Below, in pieces: positions 44,392-59,300 of a DNA stretch of 64,000 nucleotides; within the stretch, counting starts at the first letter, position 1, and every line of letters begins with the position of its first letter. The DNA comes from Podospora pseudoanserina. Its lineage: Eukaryota; Ascomycota; Sordariomycetes; Sordariales; Podosporaceae. The translations under genes and the position numbers were made by a program. The stretch lies in the NCBI RefSeq assembly GCF_035222485.1, contig NC_085923.1, forward strand, positions 3,720,001 to 3,784,000, given 5' to 3'. Under the pieces are notes generated by a model that was not told the DNA's origin, ran no database searches, and worked only from the letters and a program-made list of their open reading frames with translations.

Positions 44392-47300
44392 TCAGTTCCG
44401 GACCAAGCCCTTTAATATCTCAACAATCTCATCCACCGCAGTACTGGCCCCCTTTGGCCCAACCTTTTCTCCTGGTCCAAAGACACCGATCATCATCATC
44501 TCTCCTGTGACAGAAACCTCGACATCGATCGCAGCCTGTTCGCGAATCAGTTGCCATGTGATGAATTCGAACACAGAAAAAGGACTTACCGGATATGATC
44601 CTCTCGCTGGATTCGCACCTATATCTTCCATCCCATCTCCACCACGTCTTTTGACCGTCCTTTGTCCTACCAATGGACTCGCAATCAACTTGACATTTCC
44701 TTTGGGCGACGACACGACATTGCCATCAGAAGGGTTGGAAATAAAATTAACAAACGAATCCACAATGACCCCCGTCCAGTCCTCGACCTCCCACAGCCCA
44801 ACAGTGGCATTGGCACCTGAGGATACGGCATGGATATCATCTTGTATTCTGCTTGCAATATCAAACAGATCGGCATCATCGTTTACAAAGTTAACCCTCA
44901 GCGGGACCAATCGAAGCGTTGGATACGGCGGATCCAAAAGCTTATCTTCTTCCGACTGATTGGCAAGGTAGATCCCGAACACCACGTCTTTCTTGTTAAC
45001 TGTTGACGAAAGGAACTTTGCATAAGAGGCCAAAAAGAGCGATTGGAGACTGATTCCTCTGGACATGCAAAGCTGTACAAGCGGTTTGACATCTTGGACT
45101 GCCTCGTGTTTGACAAAACTTGTCCATGACTGTGGCTCTGCCGGCTGGTTGGACTGGGTAGCGGATATGTTTGGGATATTATGAAGCCTCCAACGCCTTG
45201 GGGAGCTTGACTGAGACTGCTGGGCTGTTTTTGGCTCAAGCGTAAGCGATGACGCTTTCGCACCAGTCAAATATTCCTTCCAGAATTGCATCTTGACTGT
45301 CTTGCTTTTGGGAGAGTACTCCACCCCAAGAGCCTTTTCCCATGCCGTCGTGGCAACTTGAGGCTTCCTCTCTACCCCTGACAGATGTGCACAAAACCTG
45401 ACGAGAATGGCGGGAAAGCTGACTGCATCATACATGGCATGATGAATCCGAAACACAAGTGCCCATTTCTTGCCGTGTCGCTTGACCTCAAGACCTGCAA
45501 ATGGCTGTCGCTTATGTTGCTCAGGGGCGAAACTCGTCCAAGCAGTCTGGTCCGGCGACAGCTTCTCTATCAACTTTGCAAACCAACTTCTAGCCTTGGG
45601 CCCTGGAGATGGTGGCGGCGTCATATCAGCGTGGTTATTCTCAATAACAACCTGCAGTACCGGAACGTCCCGAGTCCTCGTAGGAAGGAAGAGAGTTCTC
45701 AGAATAGGGGTTTCCGCCCTGAGGGTGTTCCAGGCCACAATGATTGACTTGAGATCGACAGCTCCATCCAACTCGTATCGGAATTCAGGATAGAAAATGG
45801 CACCTTGTGTGTTCTGCCAGACGGAAAGCATGTGTACTTGCATCGACGTGGCCGGAAGGACCGTCTCAACGGTAGATTCCTGCACTCCAGCGGCCGAAAG
45901 GAGGCCGGGAACGCCAAGACCATCAATAACAGAAGACTCTTCCACAGTGTCAATCCCCCTCATTGCAACTGGTGATGGGTGGTTTTGCAGGAGAGTGGCC
46001 ATCTCAGAGATGGACTTTGCTCTGAGCAAGTCTCGGAACCGAATCTTGATACCCTGCTTTTGGAGAGCGGAACTAGCCTTGACTGCACTGACCGAATCAA
46101 GCCCAAGGTGGTAGATGCTGTGACTTTTCAAGATGCTCTCCGTCGGTATTCCCGACACTTCTGCGAGAACATTTCGAATTCTTGACTCTGTTGAACTCCA
46201 CGCGGAAACTTTGTCGTTTTCCACAATTCCATCCTCCTGTGGCTTTGTGTGGTTTTGATGGTCAAGTTCAGCTGGTGGAAGTCCACAAATGGAAACCTTC
46301 TGATCCGCAAAGAGTAGGACACTCTCCTCCGCCGAGGTAATGATATGCTGAAGGACTGCATCCAGTTGATTGACAATCTCCTTGGCGTCCTGGCGTGAGA
46401 GGCAAGTTCCATCGCAGGCTGCCCTCCACACGAGCCCAGGGCCAGACATCTCCATCTCCACGCAGACCGGATACTCAACAGCCGACTCCCCACCTATTGA
46501 TGTCCATAAAGTATTACCGTCCGCTGTCGAATGGTCAAAAGGAAGATGCTGCTGAATGAACAAAGAGTTGAACAGTGGTCCGTTGGATCTGGCAAGCTTC
46601 TGTGCTTGACGGAGCCCAAAATGCTGAAAGGGACGAATGCCGATCATGTTATCCTGCATATACCGTAACCACGACGACACTGTGCCGTGTAGCACACTCC
46701 TGATCGCGACCGTGTTCATGGTTGGGAACATGACCTTTTCCAACTCTTCGCTGTCGCGGCCTGAGAGAACTACACCAAATGTGACATCAAGCGACCCCGT
46801 TCGAGATGCCAGTAGAGCCGCCCAGCAGGCTTGCCCAAGGACCTGGAGGGTAATACCAATGGACTTGCAGAACTGTGTGATCTTAGATCTTGTGGATGCA
46901 GATGCATACTCGACTCGATGTATACCCTGCTGATGGGGCAAGGGCTTCAGTGGGAATATAGTAGACGAGGCACCCTCCAGAAAGCCGGACCAAAATTTCG
47001 AGGCGTCTGGCTGGTTTGAAAGCAACAGTTGATCAACCAAAGTGCTGTGATCAATTTTCGTCGATACTCCTGAGACCCCCTGATAGGCCGCACGAACATC
47101 CTGGTGAAGCAGTCCCAAAGACCAGCCGTCATAAAGCGCATGGGAGATGGAAAGAATGGCAAATACTTCGTCCGAATTGTTGATGGTGGCAAAGGTAATC
47201 TGTAAGAGTTCTTTCTGGCCAGCACCGCCAACAGCTCGTAGACGGGCAGCTTCACAGAGCCCCCCAAGCTTATCGACACTCGTCAAGTTCGCCTCAAAGA

Positions 47301-50300
47301 TGAGATTACCCTGGAATTCAGGCTTTGTGACTTGGCAGTATGCAAAGTCAAACTGTGTCGCTTCAACAGGCACGAAGACTGTTCGTAGGATCTCCGAATG
47401 CTGAACCACCGCTTTCCAAGCGGACTTGAGTCGAGTGACATCTACACCAGGGGATAGCTTCCAGATATCGTGATTGAAATACAGCTGAAAATCGGATTCG
47501 ATCATGTCGGCAACCATAGCTTCTTGCAGAGGGGTTGGGGGCAGTGCGTCACGCCCAACGATTTCCACAAGACTCGACATTGTCTGGTCCTTCTCCGAGA
47601 TTTGAATCTCCTCTGGTACGTCATAAGACTCGGCTCTGTCTTGAAGTAACCGGACCATGCTCTGAATAGTTTGTGCCTTCATAAGGTCGCTGGTACCAAG
47701 CAGCAGACCATGCTTTCTCTTGAGTCTCGCGGACAGCTTGATCATGTCGATACTGTCAAGACCCAGTTCTAAAACCGGCACCGTCTCAGTAACAAGATCC
47801 ACAGGTGTCTCCGCCAGCTCTGCTATCTCGCGTCGAATTTTGGATGCATCCTCCGTCCAGATGAACTTGGATACCGCATGGGCCCCAATTTGAGAGGACG
47901 AAGTTTGGCTGTCGATACCTGTGTTTTGCCGGGCTCGGACTGATGCGAGGTCGCCGCCGCCGCCACCCTCAACGACGGACTCGTCTAGTCGCTGTGACAT
48001 GGATGCCAAAACCTCGACTATCTCTTCCATAATGCCTGACAAGCTTTTGTGATCAAATGCATGCTCCTGCGATACAAGTAAGAGGCTCAGATTGCCGTCA
48101 GAGTTCAGCGTCACATCCAGTGCGAGCGGGTAGTCTGGAGTATGGTCTACCTCCACTTCCTTCCACAGCGAAGAACAGTGCTCGCTCATGGTTTCATCTT
48201 GAAGTTGAAACGAGAACAAGGTGTCAAACAGTGGCCTGCCACCAGAACACCATTTTTGAATATCTCGGAGAGCAACGTGCTGAAATTCGAGCACAGCAGT
48301 GTTGAAGTTGTGGCATTGCTGAATGAGAGAGGACCAAGTAGTCCACCTATCCCCCTCGGTGCTTGTAATTCGAGCGTAAAATGGAAGTGTGTTGAATAGG
48401 GGACCGACGATTCGATCAGCGGCTTCCAGATCCATGGCTCTTCCGGAAACAATCATGCCGATTGTGGGGTTAATCGCGAGCCTTTTCGCAAGAACGCCAA
48501 CCCACACGGCTAGCACAATCGCCTGATGCGTCACTCGGAGTATAGACTTAAGCTCTTCCAACTTTCTAAACGAAAGGCCTGACCGGACCCTGACGGCATT
48601 TTTGCTCGAATGGGCTTTATCGGGCTCAGACAGAGGCGTCGAACCTTGTAGATGTTGGGCCCAGAATTGCCTGCTGCTTGTGAAGTTGCGGAGCGGCCCA
48701 TAGCACAGCGCCTGCAGGAATGACGGGGCAGAATCTGTGAAAGTGTCGGTCAAGCCATTGGCTAAGGCCTGATATTCCGAAGCTATCCGGTTCAAGATGA
48801 GCTTCAAGCTGTTGCCGTCGTAAAGGCCATGGAAAATGTGAAGGACAAGATGCCGAGGGCTGTCTAGGTACGCAACCTCGAATGGTTGAATCAAGCGCTG
48901 TCTGTTCCGAGCGATCCACGACGTTCTCCATCTCGCAACCGCCTCTGTGACCAGTTCATCTGAATGGAGGGCCGGCCCGCTTTGTTTCAATGGCGCACTC
49001 TCCTTGTCCGGGAGGCATCCCCACACGGGCAAAATAGAGCTATCGATGTATTGAAGAGGCATTTCGCCGTCGAGCGAGTTAGGGACAGTCTCTAGAGTTG
49101 GGTTGGAAATGTCCAATGAAGGTGTATCTATGGACCCCAGCTGTGGCGTCCAGGCTTGATGTGACTGCCTTTCGTTGTCCAGAGACATGGTTACCCATGG
49201 GAGTTTGACTCTTTTGAGTGCAACCTGAATGAAGCCATCTGTCGTTTCAACGAACTTGGTTCTCAAGATGGGGAATGCCACCACGGTCCTCTCCAGAGCC
49301 CTGCGAAGCAGCCCGGGTTCAACATCGGCTGCTAGATCGAAACGAAATGTGTTGAAATAAGCGTTGTCGGCAGACCGGGAAAGCATGCCTTGTTGCAGTG
49401 GCGAGCAAGGGGCGATGTATTGAATAGCGTCAAGGGAAACGAGTAGCTCTCCACACACATGAGACCGAAATCTGTGAGCACAAGCCTGTACAAGTTGCCG
49501 AGCAGATGCCACTGATTCCGTCCCAGGAGAGCTCTCTTTGCTCTTCAGAGCCTGGGACAGGTCCCCAATCAAGGGATTCCTGAGGATGGTGGCAGGGCTG
49601 GCGTGGAGTTGCTCGCTGTCCTTGAGGGCGCGCGATAGCCGGAGGACTGAGATGGAATCAATACCCAACTCGAAAATACTTGACCCTGGAGTGATACTGG
49701 CGATGTCGATCCGCTGCATGGCGGCAATGACTCTGGCTATTTGCATGCCCGTTGGGCTCAGCTCTCCAGAAGACCTGTCGGCAGCCGACGCCCAAGAAAT
49801 CAGTCTTTCATGTTCGATGGTAGCAAAGAATTGTCTAAGCTTTTTGATTTCAGCCTTATTGTTGACCGAAAGGGGGATGAATGGCAGTTGGAGCACATAT
49901 GTTGGAACCATGTACCCGGGGAGCCTCGAACGACACGCATCTCGAGCTCTTCGGCAAAGCTCAGCAGCTTTCGTTCCCTCGATGAGGCTCAAAGCTTGGT
50001 CGGGGCTTTTCTTGCTCCCCTCGTCGTTCATGATGAAGGCTACCAACAGGTCTTTTTGCTGGGTCTCGTTGCGAGCCACGAGGGTAGCTACATCCAGGAT
50101 CTCAGTCACACCTTTTCGGATTGCGTGATTAATCTCGCCAATTTCTAACCGCTGCCCGCGAAGTTTGACCTGATCATCTGCTCTGCCCAAGAAGTCAAAG
50201 CAACCATCGTGAAGAAGCCGAACCAAATCTCCGGTCCGATACACACGCTCTCCAAACGGTTGCAGCAACGGAAATCGCTCCCTAGTCAGGTCTGGTCGCC

Positions 50301-53300
50301 CAAGATAGCCCTTGCCTACGAGGCGGCCAGACACACAAAGTTCGCCCACGCCGCCACGTAAAACAGGCGTATCTGTTCCGGGCTTCAGTACAAATGATCC
50401 GACGTTGATGAACTGCTTCCCAATGTTGGAAGCCCTGCCGTTGATGGGTACTTGAGGATAAACCGTGACACCAATGGTTGCTTCTGTGGGGCCGTAGAAA
50501 TTGTATATGACTCTCTTGTCGCCCCAAATATCGAGAATCTCTTGCTTGAGCGATTCTCCACCTGTGATGAAGACACCTTTGCACAAACTGGGAACATCAT
50601 CCGGATGCACCAGTCGAGCCAGACTCGGTGTAAGATCAATGTGTGTAATTCCCAAGCGGGAGATGGTGCCAGACAGATCCTCCAAAATGATATCTCGTGG
50701 AGCAGCAACAAGAGTGATGCCGACTGACCAGCTCCAGTACTGCTCAAGGACCGAAACGTCAAAGTGAAGCGAGGCAAACTGCAACCAGCGTGACTCGGGC
50801 TCCCATTTGCCCTCGAAGATGTGCCTAAAAGCAAGCATGCACTGAACCGCGTTGTCGTGTGTGATTTCGCAACCCTTTGGTGTTCCGGTAGTACCCGAAG
50901 TGTACAAACAGTAGCAGGCATTGCTTGGCTCAAGAGATGGACTGAGCACGACAGGTTCAGTGGAGAGCAGCCGGAGTGTCTCTTGGTTGATGGCCATGAC
51001 CGGAATAGAGACTTCAAACCCAAGGGACCTCTTCCTGGCATCTGCTGTCAGAAGTGCCGAGGCACCCGAGTCCTTCAAGATGAACTCATTGCGTGATGCC
51101 GGTGCCCCAGGGTCCAAAGCAACGAACGCGCAACCGGCTTTGAGGATGCCAAGGATGGAAAAGTATGCCTCGGGACACTTGTCGAAGTACACCGCGACGA
51201 TGTCTCCGACCTTTGCATGCTGAGTCAACAACTTGGCAACCCGATTTCCGTTCTTGTCGAGCTCCTTGTACGTCCACCTCTGATCAATCGGCACGTCTCC
51301 GTCGAACGACTCCACAAACTGCAAAGCACTAGCCTCCGGCGTCTCAAGACTTTGGCGCTCGACGAACTGGTGCAAGAACCTTACTCCTGTTGGGAGTTCG
51401 GGATTTTTTGGTGGTAGAACCGAGAAAAGGTTGGGCGCACCCAAGAAGAGTTCCGTTTCGAGGTGGTCCGGACTGAACGCCAAATGACATACTGTCGCAT
51501 CGAACTGGCGAAGGAGTAGTTCGCTCTGCTCGCTGGGGAGCACATCAGTGAAGAACGTGATCTGATATTTGAGCCGATCTTCTGCCAAAGGTTCAACCTC
51601 TATAGAGATGGGATAGTCGATGTTGACCTGGTCCTCAATCACTCGCCAGGGCTTCGTTCCAGCGTTGTCAACATCAAGCTTTTGATACACCAGCAAGGTA
51701 TCAAACAACTTTGCGTCGGCATATCCAAGCCATTTCTGGATCCTCGTTAAGGGCTGATGTTGCTGGGAATAGATCTCGGCGTTGTACTGCATCATCTGTG
51801 TCAAGAGCTTACGGTTGGACTCGGTGTGTGTTGCAATAATCGGCAGGGTACCAATGCAGGGAAAGGCTGCTTTGCGTGTTGCTTCAGAGTTGCGCCCAGA
51901 CAACACCACGCCAAAGACGACAGACTGTTCACCGAGATATGATGACAAGACGCGCGTCCAGGCAGCTTGAAGAACAGCTTGCATGGAATAACCCGAGCTT
52001 CTGACAGCCTCTTCCAGGCTGATCATGGGCACCTGGCTGATGAGGGACTGCGTCATAATTTCACGCGATTCCTGACGGAGCGGTGTCATGGTGGGAAAAC
52101 CATTCAACACCACCTGCTGGCCCCTTTGCTTCCAGAAGCTTTCAATCTTGTCAGAGGAGGTCGATACCTCATCCAAGATCTCGCCCAAAGCATGCTCATC
52201 ATTGTCGCGCGGGATGATATTGAGCTCATGCAATGCCTTGGAGAAATCCGACAAAATTAGTTGAAGGGACTGTGCGTCGTAGAGAGCGTGATGTATCGCC
52301 AAGTGCATGGTCAGATGGCTGACCTCTTGCACAAAGGCAATAGCGAAGAGTCTCTTGTGTGGTGCTTCAACAATTTGGTGGCGGGTTCCGAGGCGCCATT
52401 GGTCCAAGTCGAAGGCAACTTCAGGGCCAGTAAAGGTGTTGAGTAAGGGGACAAAGGAGGGTGTGTAGTATTGAATCATGGCAAAATCACAGTCTTGGTG
52501 CTCGACAGGCGCAAGGCCCGTCCGTAGGATAGGATACGTTGCACAAACTGCTTGCCATGCCTCGTGCATCTTGGCAACGGGAATAGGAGTGTCAAACTCA
52601 AAAGCCAGGTAGTTGAGATAGTCCCTGCCACCAGATGTAACAAACTGCGCCATCATACTGGATTGTAAAGGCGTGCAGGGCAAAACCTTTTCCACCATGC
52701 TGGGTACCACCATACCCCGTGCAAGAATCTGTGGGCGAACTTGGGAATCAAAGCTGGCAAAGTCGTACTGCGGCCTGCGTATTTTGACTCCCTTGCCGGA
52801 AGTAATATGGTGAGCCAATCCCTGGCAAGTGGGATTTGAAACCACGTCACTAGCAAGAACGTGGTATCCGGACTGACGAAGCATAGAAGCCACTTGGACA
52901 GCGCTGATACTGTCTAGGCCGAGCCGATAAATGGTCGTGGATCTTCGCACGTCCCTGGGGTCGCATGACGATAAGGTAGCAAAAACCTGACGAACTGCGA
53001 TTTCCGTGGCAGTCCATGCTTCCTCTGAGTGGTCTTCAGGTGGAATCAGATTTTGGCTGCCGGGTAATGGCCGGGAATGAGAAATGAGCGAGAGTCTGTC
53101 TTGCAACGATTGTGGAAGGCTGTCCAGGGTAAGAAGACAACCAGCCGGATACTGAAGGTGCATCTCAACAGCATATACAAAAAGATCCAATACGACCTGA
53201 TGAGTATCGGTCGAGAGCCTATCGAATCAGGTGTTAATTGGTGGCTATCATCAGCGCCCTCTGAAGGAAAGGAGTGGATGTTTACCTTTGCCCGTGGAGC

Positions 53301-56300
53301 TTTACCGTCACTGCATCTGTCGCTGTATTGGGGATGACCTCACAAACAAGCGGGATCTGCGATGTGTAAGCAAGGGTGAAAGAAACAACTGGGGGATTCA
53401 GCGACTTACGTCCATCTCGCCATCGTCTTGTTCCAATTTCCAGACTCGGCTATCTAGGCACCGAGGGGATTGTTGTAGTAACAAAAGGGTGTCGAATAAA
53501 CGCCGGTTTCCATGTTGCGAGGCTAGAGATTTAATACGTCGAAGCGGGGTAAACTGATAGTCCAAAGATGCTGTGCTGGTCTTTTGAACTTTTTTGATCA
53601 AGTCGAGTCGATGGTGGACCTCGGAGAGGCTGACTCTCACAGGGAGGGTATTAAAACAAGGGGCAACCAGCTCGCTGATACCTTCCATAGGAACGGATCG
53701 TCCGTTGACCACATTTCCAAAGCATACATCATCAGTGTCTAAAAGACACCCTAATGTGGTTGCCCAACAAGACTGAACCAGTGCAAGAAGAGGAACCCCT
53801 ATTTCTTTGATCTTTGCTCTGACTTCTGAGAGAGGAAGCTGAAGTCGTCGAGTTTTGATGGCTATGTTTGCCTTTTCATCGCCTTTTATCAGCTCCGTGA
53901 CCAGCTTCGGTTGCATTCCAGACAGATGGGTAGCCCAGAAACTATCTGTTTGCTCCGGCAAAGTCGAAGATTCTTGGAGAAAGGCGGCATATGATGGCGT
54001 CGGTGGCAGCGAAAGCCCATGATAAGTCTTCTCAATCTCATAAAGAAGGCGCTCAATAGCGACACCATCATAAAGAGCATGATGACAGACAAAGGATAAG
54101 TATCTCTGAGTCTTGTTCTTGATCCAGGCAAGTGAGATCATAGGTCGAAGAGAGTCGACGCAATCGCCCAGCAGATTGATTTGCTCAGCCACACAGGAAG
54201 GGATCCGTTCTTTTGAAGCGTCAAACTCATGCCAGTCCGGCTGCCAGCTATCGAGCACAATTTGAACTATGGGGTGCTGGCTACTTGGAGTGGTCATAAA
54301 GCAGGTCCGAAGAATGCCATGTCGTAAAACCATCGCGTTCCAGGCTGTCTCTAGCTGCGCAGGATCTCCACTGACGAGAAACAGCATGCGATTGATATAG
54401 GCTTCCTTGCTCGCCGTGGCTGCCAACATTCCCTCTTGCAACGGGGTACATGGTAGAATCTCTTGAGCTGATGTTCCTTGCTGTCGAAGTATTTCCTTCA
54501 GCGACGCCAAGAGGGTCTTCGGTAACAGGTCCTGGACTTTTGGTGGCTCGGATGTTGTCTTTTCGAGATCGAGAAGGATCTTAGCAAGCCGGGAAACATT
54601 TGGATTTTGCAGGATGGTCGAGATCGGAATGCGTTGACCAAGTTGTGAGTAGAATGACCTCGCCAATTGAATGGCAGAGATGGAGTCCAGACCAAGCGTA
54701 ACCAGAGATGTCCATCGTTGGACCTCATGCCTTGAAATCTTGAGGGCCTCTGTAACCACACGAGCTACTTGCTGCTCGGCTGTTGTCCATCCCTCATGGT
54801 CCTCGTCGTTGTCGGCGACGTGATCGGTCACCGATGCGAGGTACTCTTGGCTGAGCATTCGGTAGGAGGCGGTAAGCCGTTCCCTGTCCAACTTTCCAGA
54901 CGCTGTGGTCGGCAAGACGGAAATGGGGAGTATCGCCGATGGCACCATGTACTGCGGTAATTTTGAAGTGAGCACTCGAAACAGCGACTGCACCTTTTGT
55001 CGGAGATCATTGTTGAGCTCCACCAGAGAATATTCGTTTGCTTGGATGCCGCTGGGGACAAAGTAAGAGACTATTTGATCCCGGGAGTCTTTCGGTCCCG
55101 CTCGCAAGAACAGACTTGCACAATCCTCGACCGCACTCGAGAGCCGCAAAGTCGCTGTGATCTCCCCCAGCTCCACCCGCTGTCCGCGGAGCTTAACCTG
55201 GTCGTCCACGCGACCAAGAATGACCATTGATCCATCCGGCAGCATACGTCCAATATCTCCGGATCGATAGAGCCTACCATAGGTGGGGTGATCGATGAAT
55301 TTTGATGAAGTTAGGGCGGGCATGGCGAGATATCCCTGGGCAACCTGATCACCGCCAAAGCAAAATTCGCCGAGGCAGCCCAGTGGAACAACGTGTTCAC
55401 TATCCTTGAACAAAACAACAGTCGAAGTGTTTTCAAAAGACCAACCAAGATGCTGGATTGCCTGGTTCGGCCCCATCTTCTTCACACTGCAGATGTTTGT
55501 AGTCTCTGACGGGCCGTACCCCTGGAACAGCTTCCTCCCCCATTTCTTGGCGACTGCCTCCGTCATGGCTTCGCCGGCCGTCACTAGAAACTCCACCGCT
55601 GGAACCTTGTCCGGATCGACCAGAGATGCCACTGTTGGGGTCATGCTTAAGTGGGTGACCCCAAGCATCCTGATTGATCTCTCGAGATCCTCAAAGAGGA
55701 TGTCGTTTTTGCCAGAGCAGAGGCACATGCCTTGGGTCCAGGCGAAAAATACCTCAAAGACTGAGACATCAAATGCCTGAGAACAAGACTGAAGCAGTCT
55801 GGAGCAGCCCTTTACAGGGTAGATTCTTGACAAAACATCGAGATTGCTCATGATGTTTAACTGGGTCACGCAAACCCCCTTCGGTACACCGGTGCTGCCA
55901 GATGTGTAGATGACATAGGCTAGCCTCGAGGGGTCAGGGTTTGGTGTAATAGCCTTAACTGGAAGCGACATGTATTCGAGCCCGTCGAGGTCCATGATAG
56001 TGGGGCAAAGCTGAGGGGATAGTTTGTCTCGAGTGATCCTGTCCGTGAGGCAGAAACTGACTGCGGCCTGCTGCAGAATGGTGCCGATACGCGTCTCCGG
56101 TGTAGTGGGCAGAAGGGGTAGATAGCCACAGCCAGCTTTGAGGATGGCAAGGATACCAGCGTAGAGGAGGACGGACTTCTCCATGATAATGGCCACAACT
56201 GCCCCCTCCTTCAGCCCATGTTTTTGAAGGTGCCATGCAATTTGATTGGCGGTTTGGTTGAGCTGGGCAAATGATAACGTGGTTGTTTTGACAAGATCAT

Positions 56301-59300
56301 CCGAAATACGATGTGCAAAGCACAGAGCTTCCTTGTCAGGGTGGTTTGCGACCACCACGTCAATGGCGTGTGCTAGATCAGGAACTCCAGCAAAGGTCAC
56401 CGGCTTGGGGTTGAATACGGAGAGGAGCGACTGGGAGAAGGCTACTTGTATCCCTGTAATCTTGGAGTCGAGGTTCCTGAGCATCCATGAAGCCATCTCG
56501 GCGATACAACAGCCCAGGGCTATGGCCTGCTGGTCAGGGAACGTGTTCTCGTGCGATGTAATACGGAGAACAAAGTCATGGGCTCTTGGCTCCACCTCGA
56601 CAACAAGCTGCGTTTCCAAGAAATCCTGATGGCCAACCTCTTCGAATCCCCTGACACAGTCTGGTTTGCTGGTTTGAAGTGATTGCTGATAAACGAACAA
56701 AACATCATAAAAGGGCTGCCCTGGCCGGATTCCCGCTGCCCGCCTGATCTCTGAAAGAGGCAAGGTACTGTATTCGAGAATGGCTCTACTGGTCGCTTGA
56801 GTGCTGACAAGGAGATCGGCAATACTGCTGACTTGTGAGAAGTCGGTACGAAGTGGCACTGTGGCGATGCAAGGCCCCATCACATCCTCGATCATCGAGA
56901 TTGGCAGTGTCCTGCCAGATGTCACGGTACCGACCACAACATCGTCACTCCCAACCATAGCACTCCAGATCCAGGCGACCGAAGCCTGGAAGATGGTCTG
57001 AATCCCGCACTGGATGTCATCTAGTGATCTCTTTAGTTCGTTTGGGTTGATGTCCACAATGACACTGGAGGTAGAGGTAGTAGGCACCTTTGCTGTGCCA
57101 GCTCGTAAGATCGGAAGCGCCGCTGGTTGGAACCCTCGAAGATTTGCCGCCCAAAATTCTTTAGCAGCATCCGAAATGTGACGGAAAGACGGGGAGGCAT
57201 AGTAGTAGGCGATCTTGCTGAACTGTGGGCGCTCTCCAAGCTGTTCTCCTTGCATAAGCGCCGCAAGGTCAGCCATAGCCAAGTCCCATGACCAGCCATC
57301 ATATATCGCATGATGAAGGTGTACCACAGCCTCAACATCAGCGGGTTCACCGATGGTTTGAGCATCCGAGATTTGCACCTTGAAAGGCGTGAGAAAGTCC
57401 TGGTCATCTCGCAGTTCAAACTCACAAACTGGCGAGTCTGAGAATGAGATGCATGATTCGCAGGCGCGTTCAAAGACGACTTGAAAAAAGTCACCATCGT
57501 GGTGGACAAAGCCGGTACGCAGTATCTCATTTCTCTCAACAAGTCTCAAGAACCAAGAGCGGACGGAGTCTGGCGAGCAAGGGATTGGGAACCGAAGTTT
57601 GATCCAGTTGCAATATGCACGAGGATTGGCTGCAGTTTCGGCGAGCATCGAGATCTGGAGGGGTGTGCAGGGGTAAACCGACTGAACCGGCCTGTTGTCT
57701 CTAAACAGCTCAGACCTCTGCGCGAGTACTGCCGGGACGTCTGGTTGCCATGCGCGGGGGTGAAAGGTATCCAGAATGGAGGCTGGTCGATGGCCTTGCT
57801 TTTCGGACACGCATGCATGCAGCGCTGAGATTGTGCGGGACCTCAAGATCTCGATCGCATCACTATCAATACCGGCCTGGCGTAATAAGGAGGCAAGTCG
57901 TATAGCAGCTAGTGAATCAAGGCCCATTTGAAGCAAGTTCTGACCCGGTTTCACCTCGGTGCCGAGAACGGTCGCGGCCAAAGAGCACAGTTTTCGTTCA
58001 AAATCATCTCTGAAAATTCCCTGTTGAATGACCTCAGACCCCGCTTGTGAGTTGTTGTACTCGGTAACAAGTCTCTTCCGATCGATTTTGCCTGAGGGGA
58101 GTCGAGGAAAGGCATTCATGACGATAACGTCACCAGGCAACATGAACCCCGGGAGCCAAGCGCGACAGGAAGCTTCCACGGCGTTGGCCATGCCATCCGT
58201 ATGATCCACTGCACAGAAGAGAACCAGGATCGAGTTGATGACTGCGGCGACAGCGCTATGACAACCTGTCGTTCTCAGCGCGGCATGTTCCACCTCTCCA
58301 AGCTCCATTCGCTGCCCACGGAGCTTGACCTGGCCGCCTCCTATGCGTCCCAAACACTCAAGCGTGCCGTCGGGCAGTATGCGTGCCTTGTCTCCTGTTC
58401 GGTACAAACGGCCGTATGGCGTTTCGACAAAGGCCTTTGCTGTCATCTCGGGCCGGTTGACGTAGCAGTCTGCAACTTGAGGTCCACCGACAGCAAGCTC
58501 TCCGACTTCCCCAAGCGAGAGAACTCTAAAGTCTGGAGGCTCGGACTCGTCCTCGGGAATGTTGAGTACAAATGCAGACACCGTGTCGAACGGGATGCCA
58601 ATGTTGGCTGTGGACATGCTGCAAGCAAAAGAGGGCTGAACGGTGCAGTGAATGGCGGCCTCGGTTGGCCCATACATACCCCAAAGCATGCTTTCCTTCT
58701 CCTCGCTGCCGCCGAATTCCTCAACCACAGGCTTTGTGAGCATCTCTCCAATGGTGAGAAGAAGCTGCAGACAGGGAGCACTATCGCGTTTTCGAAGCAA
58801 GCTGCCCGCCACACTTGGGGTCAGCTCACAAGCATCGACCGACATTCGCCTGATGATACCCGGCAGGTCGTTAAGCATTGCACCTCGTGTGCAGCTCACC
58901 AGGGTCTTGCCTCTGAAGAGTGGAAAGAATATCTCAAACACGGACACGTCAAAGGTTGGAGCTGCGAACTGAAGAAATCTCGAGAACGGCGGGACGTGTC
59001 GATCATGGGCGAGCAAACTTTGAGTTGCTGCGTCATGCGAGACACCAACTCCTTTTGGTGTGCCGGTTGAGCCTGAAGTGTACATCACGTAGGCCAGATC
59101 GTGAGGCTTCGGCTCATAGTGCTGTGGATCACCTGTTGATTGCCTGGCAACCCTGGCTGGTGTGTCCTCTCCAACGAGGAGCACAATCCGCCCGGTTTGG
59201 CCGACTGGTGGAAGCTTGTTGGCCAGCTCGTGGGTCGTGATGACTACTTTGGCTTCCACGTCGTCGAGGATGAACTGGCCTCTCTCGAGGGGAACGTCCA

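Noticed and set aside
58201-59070. 289-codon open frame on the + strand inside the NRPS
   Set aside because: It is antisense to the first adenylation domain and shows no family pattern of its own.
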